Under the pieces are notes generated by a model that made no database searches, was not told where the DNA came from, and saw only the letters and a program-made list of their open reading frames with translations. Shown here piece by piece: positions 36,890 to 47,847 of a stretch of DNA of 64,000 bases (positions within the stretch are counted from its first letter, which is position 1; each line of letters opens with the position of its first letter). The position numbers were made by a program, and so were the translations under genes. The stretch is from Glossina fuscipes (taxonomy: Eukaryota; Arthropoda; Insecta; Diptera; Glossinidae), in assembly GCF_014805625.2 (NCBI RefSeq), contig NW_023998567.1, positions 1,082,157 to 1,146,156 of the forward strand. Direction: 5' to 3'.

Positions 36890-39547
36890 AACACTCAAAA
36901 TAGCTAACTGTCCAAAGTCCTCTACCTTTTTAGTTGCCGCAGGTGCAGATATTAATTTATGCAAGGAAGATAAATTAAACTGGTATGCCGAAAACAGAAC
37001 AACTCACAGCAAATTAATGAGCATCACGAAGCAACATATTTACTATCTTGGCTCCACAATTATAAGCCTTAAATTAAGAGATGACATGCTACAACATAAA
37101 TTCTAAATGATACCATAAGATACTCCGATGGCCACCGGCGGACCTGACTTTCTTAAAAAATTCGATTGCAATCTTGATTATTACACATACACCCCCATTA
37201 TCAATACAACAAATAATAAGTACTCTCCCCATAATAGAAAACACCGTACGCATATTCATATACCCGAAAGATTAGAAATTATCATACCATGCAGAATAAA
37301 CATACCACAAGATATCGTTGTCCGTAACACACAAATAACTACTAGTCTGTACGTAGCGAACACCAGAGTACCAGCAAAAGGAAATAAACACATTAAATTA
37401 GTCGACACAGGCAGCTACCCAATTTCAATTAAGGAGCTAAAAGTTGAAACCCCATCGTTTGAAAATTACTACATAATCCCTACTAATGCAAAAACTTAAA
37501 AGAACGTTTCAAAAAACTCTTAAATACTATAAACTTCGACATAGTAAACAGTACTGACAAATTAGAACTTATCAAAATTTTACAGGGGCACCAAACAATA
37601 TTTCACTTAAAACACGAACAAAGAGCAAATACTTTTTATAGAAAACATATAGGTGTACGTGACAAAACACTAGTACACACGAAGTAGTTACAGACTATCA
37701 CATTCCCAAAGTAATGGAATTAATAGTCTAGTCAATAAATTGGTACAAACAGGATTATGGAGTCATCTGACAGCTCTTATAGCTCCTCGCTTCTAGTCTC
37801 CAAAATGTAAAATATTAAACAATGAAGATTAGTTGCTGACTATAGGAAACTAAATGAATTATATTTCCGTTAAAATCAATAGGAATTATACTAGACAGGT
37901 TTGGCAAAGCACAATAATTTCAGCACCCTACGCATGACAAACTCTTTCCATCGAATAAAACAAGAGGATGAATCAAATCCGTTCAAAGCATTTCGAACAA
38001 GTTATGGGCTGATAGCGCCCAACTCATGTATTATATAGCATGAAAAACAGAAGATTTTTTATACGTAGCCATCACATTAGTATATGGCAGTAATTCATGC
38101 CATCATGATAACAACCTTACTAAAGTGTTTGAAAAAGTGTAATTTCCTACGTAAGGAAGTCACATATTTTGCGCAAGTGATAACACCTGAACGAGTAAAA
38201 CCGGGACCATTAAAATTTAAAGTCATCAAACACTATCCTATCCCCAAGAACAGAGGTGAGGTTAAGTGCTTTATAGCTTTCTGCAATTATTAAAGCGGTT
38301 TCATAGAAAGTTTTGCTGAAGTTCCTACCCCCTTAAAATCATTATTAAAGAAGAATGCCAAGTTCATCTGGTAAGACAAGTGTCACAGAGGTGCTATCCT
38401 TTCTCTAGGAGAAATAGGCAATGGCTTACCTACATTCAATGTAAGCGGATCGATCGCTAAACGTACATGAAAAGAATAAACGAATAATTGGGAAGGAATT
38501 GGTTGCTATATCTTGCTTCTTCTGACCATATCTTTATGGAAAAAAATTCACGGTTATTACAGATCGCAGGCCACTAATTGGACTCTTCATACACAGGAGT
38601 CTCTCTCTCTCGAGAATTGACTGATTATGATTTTGATATTGTTTACAAAAACAATGCTAACACTGATGCTTTATTTCGCATGAAATTAAACTCGGACATA
38701 TTAAAAATCATGATTCCTTAATAATAAGATAATAATCCAAAAAAAACTTAATAATTACACGCAACACATCTAAACGAACGAAGGAATATACAAATACTAC
38801 TTATCATAAGAAGGTTAATCATGCTCACATGTGGAAGTGTCGTCGATAAATGACAGAAAGAAATCACTTTTGAATTCATTTTAAAAAAAGTAAAAGTACT
38901 GTTATAAATAATAATAATCTTAGTAGTTTGACAAGTTGCGAAAATTCTTGATACATAGGTATCTTTCTGGAGAAGTTACCTTTTTAAGCTTAGAAAAGTA
39001 AAATGTAAAAAATATGTACTAGCCAATGATGGTAAACTATTCAAATATGTAACATACAAAAACTTAAATAGGAACGTAACAAAATAAAGGACCACGATAA
39101 ATTAATCAGAATCTATAAAAAGCCCAAAATAATCAATGGCCACATAACCAAAAATAAATTAATAAAACTATACTATGAATCACCACAATCAGGTCATCTT
39201 GGTATAATAAAAATCTTAGCAAAACTAAAGCACAATTATATCTAGAAAAATACGATATTTGTGATATTTGCAAAGGAATAAAATCGTTAAACATACCAAA
39301 GGACCATTAGAAATAGCAAGTTTCGAATTAATATCAGTTGACATTGTAGGAAGAGATCAATATAGATATATATTCACTATGCAATGTAACCTTGGAAAAT
39401 ATATAATAGCATACCCTCTAAAGACTAAGGAAATAAATCGATAGCAAAAATATTAGTAGAGGAACTTATCTTTAAACGTGGACTTTTCCGAACATTGAGA
39501 TTGGATAGGGGCGCTGAATTCAAGAATAAAGTGTGCAAACTGGGCGT
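36890..39547 (+). pseudogene. pol relic of the provirus: protease, RT, RNase H, integrase N-part
   Basis: Protease-like sequence lies near 36920 (TFLVAAGADINLCKEDKL; the family has DTGA). The 123-codon frame at 37128-37499 precedes RT. RT pieces are FNTLRMTNSFHRIKQEDES near 37920, a connection block NFLRKEVTYFAQVITPERV near 38130, and VIKHYPIPKNRGEVKCFIAF near 38222. RNase H ends in ELTDYDFDIVYKNNANTDAL near 38615. Integrase shows a zinc-binding segment SPQSGHLGIIKILAKLKHNY near 39182, an SVDIVG block with the first Asp near 39337, and LRLDRGAEFKNKVCKL near 39500. Stops and frameshifts occur throughout. The gene is split here by the J1 insertion. Confidence 0.8.
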
Positions 39548-42207
39548 GTCGCGCAAGCTGCTCATGCAAATGTGGTTAGCCCTTCTATATTCTCCGCAGC
39601 TCAAAACTCCCCAGCCCTGAACCCTACTGTTCCTATATTCCCTCAAATTCTGATATCTCCATATAAAAAAAAGAGGCTACTCTCATTTGTGAAGTAGCCA
39701 AGCAATTTAAATCCATCGATATAGTAATAGCATTAGGTGACATCAATTTGCCTCAAGTCACTTGGTGTTACATCGATAATTCTGGCTGTGATTCCTACTT
39801 CAACATCTGACAGAGCTGTTGTGTTCTTTAACGAATTATTTGATCATAATTTAGTTCAATACAATCGTACCCCTAATTGTAATGATAGACTGCTTGAACT
39901 TTGCTTAGCCAATTTCCCTGAGATTAGTGTAAATCATTGTCTACCTTTTAGTTTATCTGAGGATCTTTATCATCCTTATATTTTCTTTCATTAAAATAAT
40001 GATGGTTCGTTGAACTGTTTTAATGCTCCAAATCCAACTTTTTCTAGTAAATATTCTGATTTCCATAAAATCAACATTTTATTGCTAAAATATCATCTTT
40101 CACATATAAGGCTTGATTTCTCAACCGGAAGTAAAGCTTATTGTCATGGTTCTACAATATATTAAATCTAGCTATTTCTGCATCCGTTCCGATCAAGCAG
40201 TGCTGACCTCGAAGCAGGTGTCCCCCGTGGTTTAATAAGACAATTAAATATTACGAGACTAGAAAAAACACGCTGTTCGAAAAATATTCGAAAAGTGGCT
40301 CTGCTTCTGACTATTTCGCTTACTCGGTGGCAAGGCATAGATTTAACTCTCTCAGCCACCAACATTATTGCAGATACCTTCAGTTTATAAAATCCTGTTG
40401 TTGTCTGTTCGCTAATCCTAAATACTTTTTTGAATTTGTTTACTCAAAAAGAAAAATATCCATAAATCCCTCGCATGTTTGTTTTAATGGCAGTGGGTCC
40501 TCGGATGATATTGAAATTCTCTTTGCTGAATACCTCCGTCAAAACTTTTCGACTTATCACCTACTATCCATATCCGATAACTAGTTTGGTTTCAATTCCT
40601 AATTTGGTTATTTCTGAAAATGGCGTTTTGCCGTACTGGACCTGATGGAATTTCGTCATGTGCACTTAAAACTTGCGCTTTTGAGCTTTGTGGTGCTGTC
40701 GCAAAGATTTTTAACCAGTCGTTGAATTTAAATCTTTTCCCTTTGTGTTGGAAGAATAGTTTCCGTATTCCTACCATACTAATAGTTTCCTTATTCCTAC
40801 CCTGCCCTACTACTTCTTCCTGGAAGTAGACACCTTGTTGAGAACTACAGAGGCATAGTAAAGTTGAGCGTCTCGCCTATGCTGTTTGAGCGAGTAACGA
40901 CTCAGCATTTGGCCTTTGTCATTAATTCGTATATTTCTCCACACCAGCATGGCTCTCGGAAAGGGCGATCTACGGTCAGCAATTTGTTAGAGTTTACTTG
41001 TCACGTTTTCAAGGCTTTTTCTAGTGGCTCTTGCACTGATGTAATGTACACCCATTCTAGCAAAGCGTTTGATGTGGTTAACCCTAACTTACATATCTTT
41101 AAACTCCAAGCGTCTGGCTTCCCTTTCTATTTAGTGAAATGAACAAACTCTTATCGGCACAATAGATCCTTCAGAGTTTTGTTTAACTTCATCGCCTCGG
41201 ATGAATTCACGTGGCGTCTGGCGTACCCAAAGGCAGGAACTTAGGACCCATTTTATACAATTTATACATTAATGATCTCCCATCGGTGATTAAATCCAGC
41301 CATTTCTTAACGTGTGCTTATGATGTCACACTGTTTCCTTCTCTTTCCGTATAATCGCAGTCACATGAGCTTCAAATTGACTTGAATAATTTGGTTGCAT
41401 GATGCTCTTTGATTCTTATGTAACTAAATAAAAAAAATGTAAGAAGCTTTCTTTCTCAAGAACGAAGTCATTCATTACATAGTATTTCATTGATTCACGT
41501 TTTAACTTTCATATTGAGCTCTTGTTAAGCAAATCTAGGTGCGCGGTTGCTTTTATAGAGAGTTGGTCTAAAGACCTTGATGATCCCTACATTACGAAAA
41601 GGCTGTACAGGTGTTTGGTTAGACCCCGAGAATGCCTCTCTTACGTGGTCTCCGTCCTATAGGTGCTATGTAGATTCAATAGAATCTGTTCAAAAGCACT
41701 TCTTGCTGTTTGCCCTTAGGAATTTGGGTTGGGACCCGATTGCTTCTCTCCCTACGAAAATAGGTTGCTTCTGTTACCCTTACCGTCACTTGCGAAACGT
41801 AGATTTGTTCTTGGCGTTTCCTTCTTAATTAAAGTAATAAATGTAATGTTTAAAGTAAGTACTATTGACTTGCCTGCATTACTTGGTGAGATAACCTTCA
41901 ATGTCACTTGCAATCTAGATCTGTTCTTATTGCGGATATGCGTCTGCGCTAGCTGTGTACATGCTTTTTTTGTTTTTTACTTTCTCTGTTTGTTTTCCTT
42001 TTTATTTATTTATACATTATTTTTTTATTATTTTTAAGTCACTTTGTTTTCATTATCCTTCTTTGTTCATATCTTCCTTTATATTGCATACTAGTTTTTA
42101 AAACAATTAGTATAAGATTTACTGTCAAGGTGTACTCGAATTCGACTATTAATTTTGTTTAGTTGAATTTCATGTATAAGTAGGTAAAATTAAATAAATA
42201 AATAAAA
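39548..42207 (+). mobile_element. J1 LINE copy d, nested in the integrase
   Basis: This J1 copy is 5'-truncated in the endonuclease and complete at the 3' end. Endonuclease pieces lie at 39650-39990 (LFDHNLVQYNRTPNCNDRLL), and RT from 40610 (FCRTGPDGISSCALKT) through 40980-41140 (LLEFTCHVFKAFSSGSCTD, SKAFDVVNPNLHIFKLQASG). The YADD block is mutated (TCAYDVTLF near 41310). C-terminal segments are at 41577-41830. The 3' UTR ends in a (TAAA)n tail at 42190-42207. Integrase sequence of the host provirus resumes right after the tail. Confidence 0.85.
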
Positions 42208-42420
42208 TTGAAGTTTGCGTTACGGAGAGCTAAAAACTTATTAGCACAATCTAAATCTAACAGACAAATACAATCCACAGTTAACAAAAATTGTATAAAA
42301 TTAGAAATAGGGAATTCAATACTACTAAAAACCATGCAAAAAACAGAGATGAACCACCATACGCTGGTCCATATAAAGCAATTAATATAAATAATCTTAA
42401 TTTTATAATTGAAATTTAGA
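42208..42420 (+). pseudogene. Integrase C-terminus of the provirus, after the nested LINE
   Basis: The frame from 42208 reads LKFALRRAKNLLAQSKSNRQ, then KNCIKLEIGNSILLKTMQ and a short tail ending near 42418. It matches the C-terminal region of 17.6/297-type integrases, where a basic helix is followed by a K(F/L)xxGxxVLL block. The link between the catalytic core left of the LINE and this part lacks about 150-200 codons, so sequence was also lost at the insertion site. Confidence 0.75.
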
Positions 42421-42464
42421 ATCAATAAATGAAAAAAAATGTTTTTATTTTTTTGGGGTAAAGG

Positions 42465-42899
42465 TGTAATATGCATAACCATTCCAAACTACTTTTAAAC
42501 AGACTTAACAGCATAATTTCGTAACATTTTATTATTATATCTAGGTCACTGTAAAAAAATAACAGTCAATAATTGTGCTGGTTTACATTTTTTTTCCGCG
42601 TTTATTTTTTTCGATTACCTCCATGCGCTAAAAACCGTAGTATTGGCGTTCTCTAATGATTTCATTTTTTTGTTATTGTTATTCTTTTCTTTATAAGAAT
42701 TACATATAAGCTGCGACTAAAAATAAATTAATTCAAATGTTATAGTACAAGAATAGTGGACTCCTTTTTTTTAATTGAAAGTTCCTTTTATTATTTTACT
42801 GGGATACCTCCAATTAACGTTGCGGTTCCCTAGCCCTTGCCTTTGACGAGGCATCATGCGTAAAAAAGAAAATCTCGTTTTAAGTACCAAATCTTCACT
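42465..42899 (+). repeat. Right LTR of the 34.5-42.9 kb provirus
   Basis: About 435 bp, preceded by a G/A-rich tract (GGGGTAAAGG, 42455-42464) that would be the polypurine primer, and followed by ATAC. It aligns with the left LTR over its whole length with many substitutions. Confidence 0.85.
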
Positions 42900-42903
42900 A
42901 TAC

Positions 42904-44359
42904 AGAAGCTTTTTATTATGTGGCCCGCTTTTTTAACCTGTTAGAAGATGAAAAAAAATTAAGTTGGCAAAATAGAAAAACATCAGAACGTTTTAGGAAT
43001 CAACAACAATAAATAAGAAGTAAATTTTGCAGAATACCACTCGATAGATTGTGTGTCATTGCAAGAAGGTGACCTCTTAATATAATGTTCATAGAGCTCA
43101 CATACATTTCGGCTGTAAAATGACAACAGCGTTACACGCCATTAACTTGAGTCTTGGGTAAATTTTAACAATTTTGCGGACAATGTAGATCTGGTAAGAA
43201 TACTGTTAACAGCGTGATAAAGTTAGTTGCAGAAACAACTTGGGAAATGTAGCATAGACGTCATCGCAAACATTCAAGTTTTTATATATGGGACACTATC
43301 GAGCAGGTTGAGGTTGCCAGAAAATGACAGTTAACAAATTGGGGTCGAGAAGTATTATAAAAAGAAGGAGGAAGTATTATTACATATTTAATTTTCAACC
43401 TATTTTAAAAGCACATATTTAAATGGTATAAATAGGTGGGGGAAGTAACGGAGAGAGCAATATAATGATGCAAATATGATGTCTGAATAAATAAAAGGGA
43501 ACTGTACAAACTCAGAAGACTCATTAAAATAAGAAACAAAAATGAATGCAATTCTAAACGACGCATTATGCAATGCCTTTTCAACTTTACTCAGGAGGAT
43601 AGAGAATACTTTTGTATTTATTCCTTAAATATTTTTCAGATTTCCGGAGATGTTGCTAATAGTCTTCTTGTTTTCTGGTTTTTAAATCAGGTTGCCGTCA
43701 TTTTGCTTTAATTGAATTTTCGGTTAGTCTTCGGTCAATATAGAATCTAAGATTTTCTGAACAATTTTTAGTAGAGATATTATTTCAATTAAAAAAAAGT
43801 GAAATACAGTATTCTTATTTAGCATAAGCACAATATAGAAAAATTTTTCATTTCCATTGAAATAGAGAGTTCTCCAGGTCCAATGATAATTTATTATTCA
43901 AAATGTTAGGAAAATGAACGATTTAACTGGTAAACGTCTAATAGCTATTTCACTTATCACAATATTAATCAGGATTTTTTTTTAATGTTTACTTTAATAA
44001 CTTCTCTTCAGACTTCAGTAGATACTACATATTCACAGAGGATAGAGGAAAAGCAACTCCAGTGGAGTTCTTCATTTTTAATTCCGGTAAATCACTAGCT
44101 TGCTCCAGTATCCCACAATTTGTTAAACACTTTATTTTGCAAAATGATGCGTGTTATTTGTGAAGTGTGTCAAGATTTATATTGAGAAGTGGATGCAAAT
44201 TGGTTTATCAGAGATGAATTTTTACAAAAAGCTAGAACCATTCATCTAAACGAAAGCATTTTTAAATAAAACTGACAAGAACCAATATCTACAATAAATG
44301 TTTATAACGAATGAATAGCTTTGCAGTAGGAACTAATCGTTTACATTGTTAGAGTAGAA
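42904..44359. other. Spacer between provirus and copia relic
   Basis: No confident coding sequence. A TATA-like GGTATAAATAGG lies near 43426 and could belong to the LTR or leader of the copia-like relic downstream, but LTR ends were not found. Confidence 0.35.
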
Positions 44360-45250
44360 GTGAGAGTAATAAACGAATTTAAGCGAACAGGTAATGGGCC
44401 GCATGTCGCTCACATTTTAGATTCGGTAAAAAAAAAAAATTTTTGTTTCGCGCGACGCAAATATTGCGAAGGTTTGGATTTATGGAAGAGACAGCCAAAA
44501 TCTTATCTGGTTATCAAGAGTTGCTGTAAAATTCTAACAACGGGTATAGTTGATAACGGCGATGCTATCCTGAACGACGATGCTTCTGTTGAAATCACCC
44601 TCATGGCGGATGTCCGCAATTATGGGCACTTTGTAGCAACCTCAACAGCAAAAAAGCCTGGCACGTAGTGCCCTCAAGAGTGCTTATGAAGATATTGGCG
44701 TCAAGCAGGATTACTCAAGCAGGTGGTGAACATGAAACGGAAGAATTATAAGGGGTAACGTTAAAAAAGATTGAGTACGTATCTAATTTGTGTGTTCCTT
44801 CTATTAGAGAAATGATTGAAGATGGTAAAAAAGTAATTGTTTATAGGAAAAACATGCCGCACTCTGAATAAAAATGGTACACTTGGTACTTCTCCTACGG
44901 TTTACAACTACTTATGCTGTATATACGATGGAGCACAAATAGAAGAAAATAAAGTTTTTGTTGCTAGAAAAGAAATTGGTTTATGTCACAGAAAATAAAA
45001 ATTTAAGCGAAGAAGAAACTCTTCTTTGGAATTCATTATATAGTACAGTTTTTATTAGAACGTACGCATTTTGGTGTTATCTGGCCATTTGATATTAACT
45101 CATATTCCGCTTCGCTTTGCGTAGCCACATTTGTGGATGACTTTTCCAGAAAATTATTTATTTACTCCTTTAACAGGAAATGTGATATTTTGGAAACATT
45201 CACCGGATTTTAGAAAAAAGCCGAGGACCAATGCTCAAAATATTAAAAAT
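44360..45250 (+). pseudogene. copia-type gag-pol relic (protease, integrase)
   Basis: A 102-codon open frame (44360-44668) ends with a protease-like segment IVDNGDAILNDDASVEITL (the Ty1/copia family has DSGAxxH; here DNGD) followed by ADVRNYGHF. Frameshifted pieces continue with EMIEDGKKVIVYRKN near 44813 and KVFVARKEIGLCHRK near 44955, the pre-integrase region. The integrase core is clear at 45090-45200: ATFVDDFSRKLFIYSFNRKC with the catalytic Asp block, then ILETFTGF. The order protease then integrase before RT is diagnostic for Ty1/copia. RT is not seen and the relic fades after 45250. Confidence 0.65.
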
Positions 45251-45469
45251 TCTAAGAAAGGAAAACCGGTGTAGGCACATAAATGAGCGTTTTTTACAAG
45301 ATGTTCCAACCCAATTCGTAAGGAGCAAGTAAGGAAAATTGTTTTTTTACTGTAATATGACGACATCTGAGTTTATTATCATATAATGATCGAATACTCT
45401 AGTGGAGGTTTGACGAGTGAGAGATCATATAAATTGTCAAATTTTTTTAGCCGACCGTTTCACAAAATC

Positions 45470-46380
45470 TAATATTGACTTTATTAACAATAGCATTAAT
45501 ATGTAGGAGAAATCGCAACTTCAGATCCAGTAAATTACCGACTTCATTAAAATGTGCACCTTGCCCAACTCGTAGTTATCAACGATATATAGGGAAGCAA
45601 TTCGTTACACCAAGTATATGAGAGCTTTCTACATTTGTTTGCATTCAGTGACATGCCGTTCAATAGGTTTCAGTCCAACTGGACGAGTTCAACGTTTTCA
45701 GTTGAATTAGCGGAGGATAAAGTTTTTAGGAATGTTAAAATGAGCGAACATTTATGCACATACATCGTAATAAAGGTAAATCGTTCGTAGAGAAACTGAA
45801 AAACATTGAACCCAGATGACCGTCTTGAACCTGGATTCTGCGTGATATTGCTGTACTATGCAGTACAAAATGTTTTCGATCCTTTAGATACGAGTGAAGC
45901 TATTCCACTGCATTGCTAGGAAATACGATTTTACGTAATTTATAGGGTAGGAAAGAGTGATCAATGCTATCAAAAGCTTTCGATAAGTCCATGTAGAGAA
46001 CTTCTATTCTGCTTCCGATTATCATGTCAGTGCAAATCAACTCAAGGCAATTGGTGGAATGACCTCTAACATACTCATGTTGAACAGAATAACCTTATTA
46101 ATTGACGAAATACTTTTTTTTGCAACAAATTTTTTAATCAGCGCCAAATAACACCAACTATAAACTACGTCTCGGGGCCCTTGTTTTTAAAGAGAAATGG
46201 CATAACTATCTTTCCAAAAAGCTGGAAATTCGCCTTCTTTGAGACTTTCATTAAATTTAAATGTAAGTGGTTTGGTGGGGGCATGGTAGTCGAGTATGCA
46301 TGAATATATAATAAATACGTCACTATTGTTATGGGACGTTTTGAAAAACTCTGCAAACCAACTGGAAGCAATTTACAATT
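45470..46380 (-). pseudogene. Reverse transcriptase relic of a second LINE family (J2)
   Basis: On the minus strand, from 46380: a palm/finger segment with FQLFGKIVMPFLFKNKG near 46200, QHEYVRGHST near 46085, LYMDLSKAFDSIDHSF near 45985 (first catalytic Asp), LHSYLKDRKHFVLHSTA near 45890, GHLGSMFFSFSTNDLP near 45815 (family GSxLGPxLFxxxINDLP) and LNGMSLNANKCRKLSYTW near 45640. The YADD block itself is lost. The blocks belong to a Jockey-superfamily RT but differ clearly from J1. Neither the endonuclease nor a 3' tail was found. Confidence 0.75.
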
Positions 46381-46881
46381 CTCATATAGAATAAGAAATG
46401 TGATGGGTCATTTTCCTTTTGACATTTACGAACTTTTAGAAGCTCTTAGGATGGATTAATTAATTTACACTTATTTTTCGTAAATATTTTGAATAGTATA
46501 AACCTTTCAAAGCCACCTTCTACTTACAGCGTAATTTCGCATACACGCTACCATTGATATTTATTCCTTAAGGTTATAAGATCCGAGAAGTCGGTTTTTT
46601 CTAAACACAGCAAGATTTGATGTATTATATATTAAACGAATTCACACGCTTAATGGCTGAACGCAATGATTGCGTTAGGCGTTGTTTGTTGATCTCTATA
46701 GAACATAAAGCTTGCGTGCGTTATTAAAGCTAAATCATAAGATTAGCTTTTGCTTATTTAAACGCTTGTGAATGTTTCAATTATTCTTAGCAAGTTAGCA
46801 CTATTGTTAATAATATAATATTTATGATTAATTCACAATCTTTAATAAGTTTGTAAGAAAACATTTGAGCGACAAAAGGAA
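46381..46881. other. Spacer
   Basis: AT-rich, no recognised feature. An AGCTTTTGCTTATTTAAACG segment near 46746 might be part of a DNA-transposon end, but no partner repeat was identified. Confidence 0.3.
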
Positions 46882-47290
46882 ATGGATAGCGACGATTTAA
46901 TTATGTGGATTATGTGGGAGCGCTACCGTTGTCGACGTAAATTCAAAGAGCGATTCTGGCTAAGCGCCGAGAATCGGTGGATTATTTTTACGCACTTTCG
47001 ATCATATGTGTTATAGACGACGAAAAATTTAAAGTGAATGTTAGAATGAGGGAAATATTTGACCTTCTTCTAAATTTGACGAAGAAAATCGTAAGTAAGC
47101 GTTTTGCTCCCTTACCAATAACAAGTCTGTAGTCCGAAGGATCACTCGCCGATGACCATACAAAACCTAAAAGTAGCTGCTCTGTCTGGCGTCCAGGTGT
47201 AAGCATAAGTATCTCTCGTTTGACGATTTGCTGAGCGTAAGGGTGGAATAAAGTGCGTAAACTATTTTCTCTTTGATACTCGTATTTTCC
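46882..47290 (+). pseudogene. Possible PIF/Harbinger transposase N-terminal fragment
   Basis: The plus-strand frame from the ATG at 46882 reads MDSDDLIMWIMWERYRCRRK, then FKERFWLSAENR. A second frame continues with DDEKFKVNVRMREIFDLLLN and LTKKIVSK near 47020-47100, and RLTIC near 47215. PIF/Harbinger transposases typically begin with an acidic MDSD-type start, a basic cluster and an FW(V/L)H segment, followed by a KF..xFRMxxxxFxxLLxxV block. The order fits, but no DDE catalytic residues remain and the match is by eye. An overlapping minus-strand frame (47299-46988) is probably a shadow. Confidence 0.4.
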
Positions 47291-47843
47291 TCTATGCATA
47301 TAGTTCCTCTTCCGTACAAGCCTACGGTAGTCTAGGTTTATTTGTAAAAAAAATAGAAAGAAAAAAAAATGATCTTAAAAATCTATTGTATTAGAACTAT
47401 GTAACATACGTTGTACGTATATTCCTTATATTATTTTCTATCTCGCGAAGCATGTGTGGGTTTATAACGTTCATTTACGTTTGTATAAATATATGCTTAT
47501 CAATATTATAATCATACTTTTTTTTTCTGGGGAAACATGTTAAAATCCTCTTTATAAACATGTTGCAAACCTTTGAGCAACATGCCTATTATTAAGTTGA
47601 CACTTCTTTTATTAATAAGTTACAGCTAGCTTATTGAACTATACTTATTATTTAGGGATAAACGGTCACAAATTTAGTTCGTTCCCATATATATGATGAC
47701 ATATTTCAGCTATAAGTAGCATACATATTATGCAAAGGTATACACCTAACGGTCTTGTGGTTTACATTTATTGGTGTCTTACGCAAAATCATGTACCTAA
47801 AAAGTTCACTTGTCTGTTAACAGTTCCGTCATTATGCTAGGGA
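47291..47843. other. AT-rich spacer left of provirus G3
   Basis: Nothing recognised. The four bases TGGT at 47844-47847 that follow are one copy of the G3 target-site duplication. Confidence 0.4.
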
Positions 47844-47847
47844 TGGT

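Larger units (their letters stand above)
34488..42899 (+). mobile_element. Ty3/gypsy provirus relic, 17.6/297-like, both LTRs present
   Basis: The left LTR (34488-34931) and right LTR (42465-42899) align along their length, with the same start (TGxxATATGCATAAC) and shared internal blocks. The same four bases, ATAC, flank the whole unit (34484-34487 and 42900-42903), which is the target-site duplication. A candidate primer-binding site starting TGGCGATCCTGCC lies at 34935. Between the LTRs are gag and pol relics and a nested J1 LINE at 39548-42207. No env-like frame is seen between the integrase end and the right LTR. The LTRs differ at many positions and the genes are full of stops, so the insertion is old. 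Confidence 0.88.

Noticed and set aside
42159..42482. 107-codon minus-strand frame
   Set aside because: It is the opposite strand of the LINE tail, the integrase end and the LTR start.
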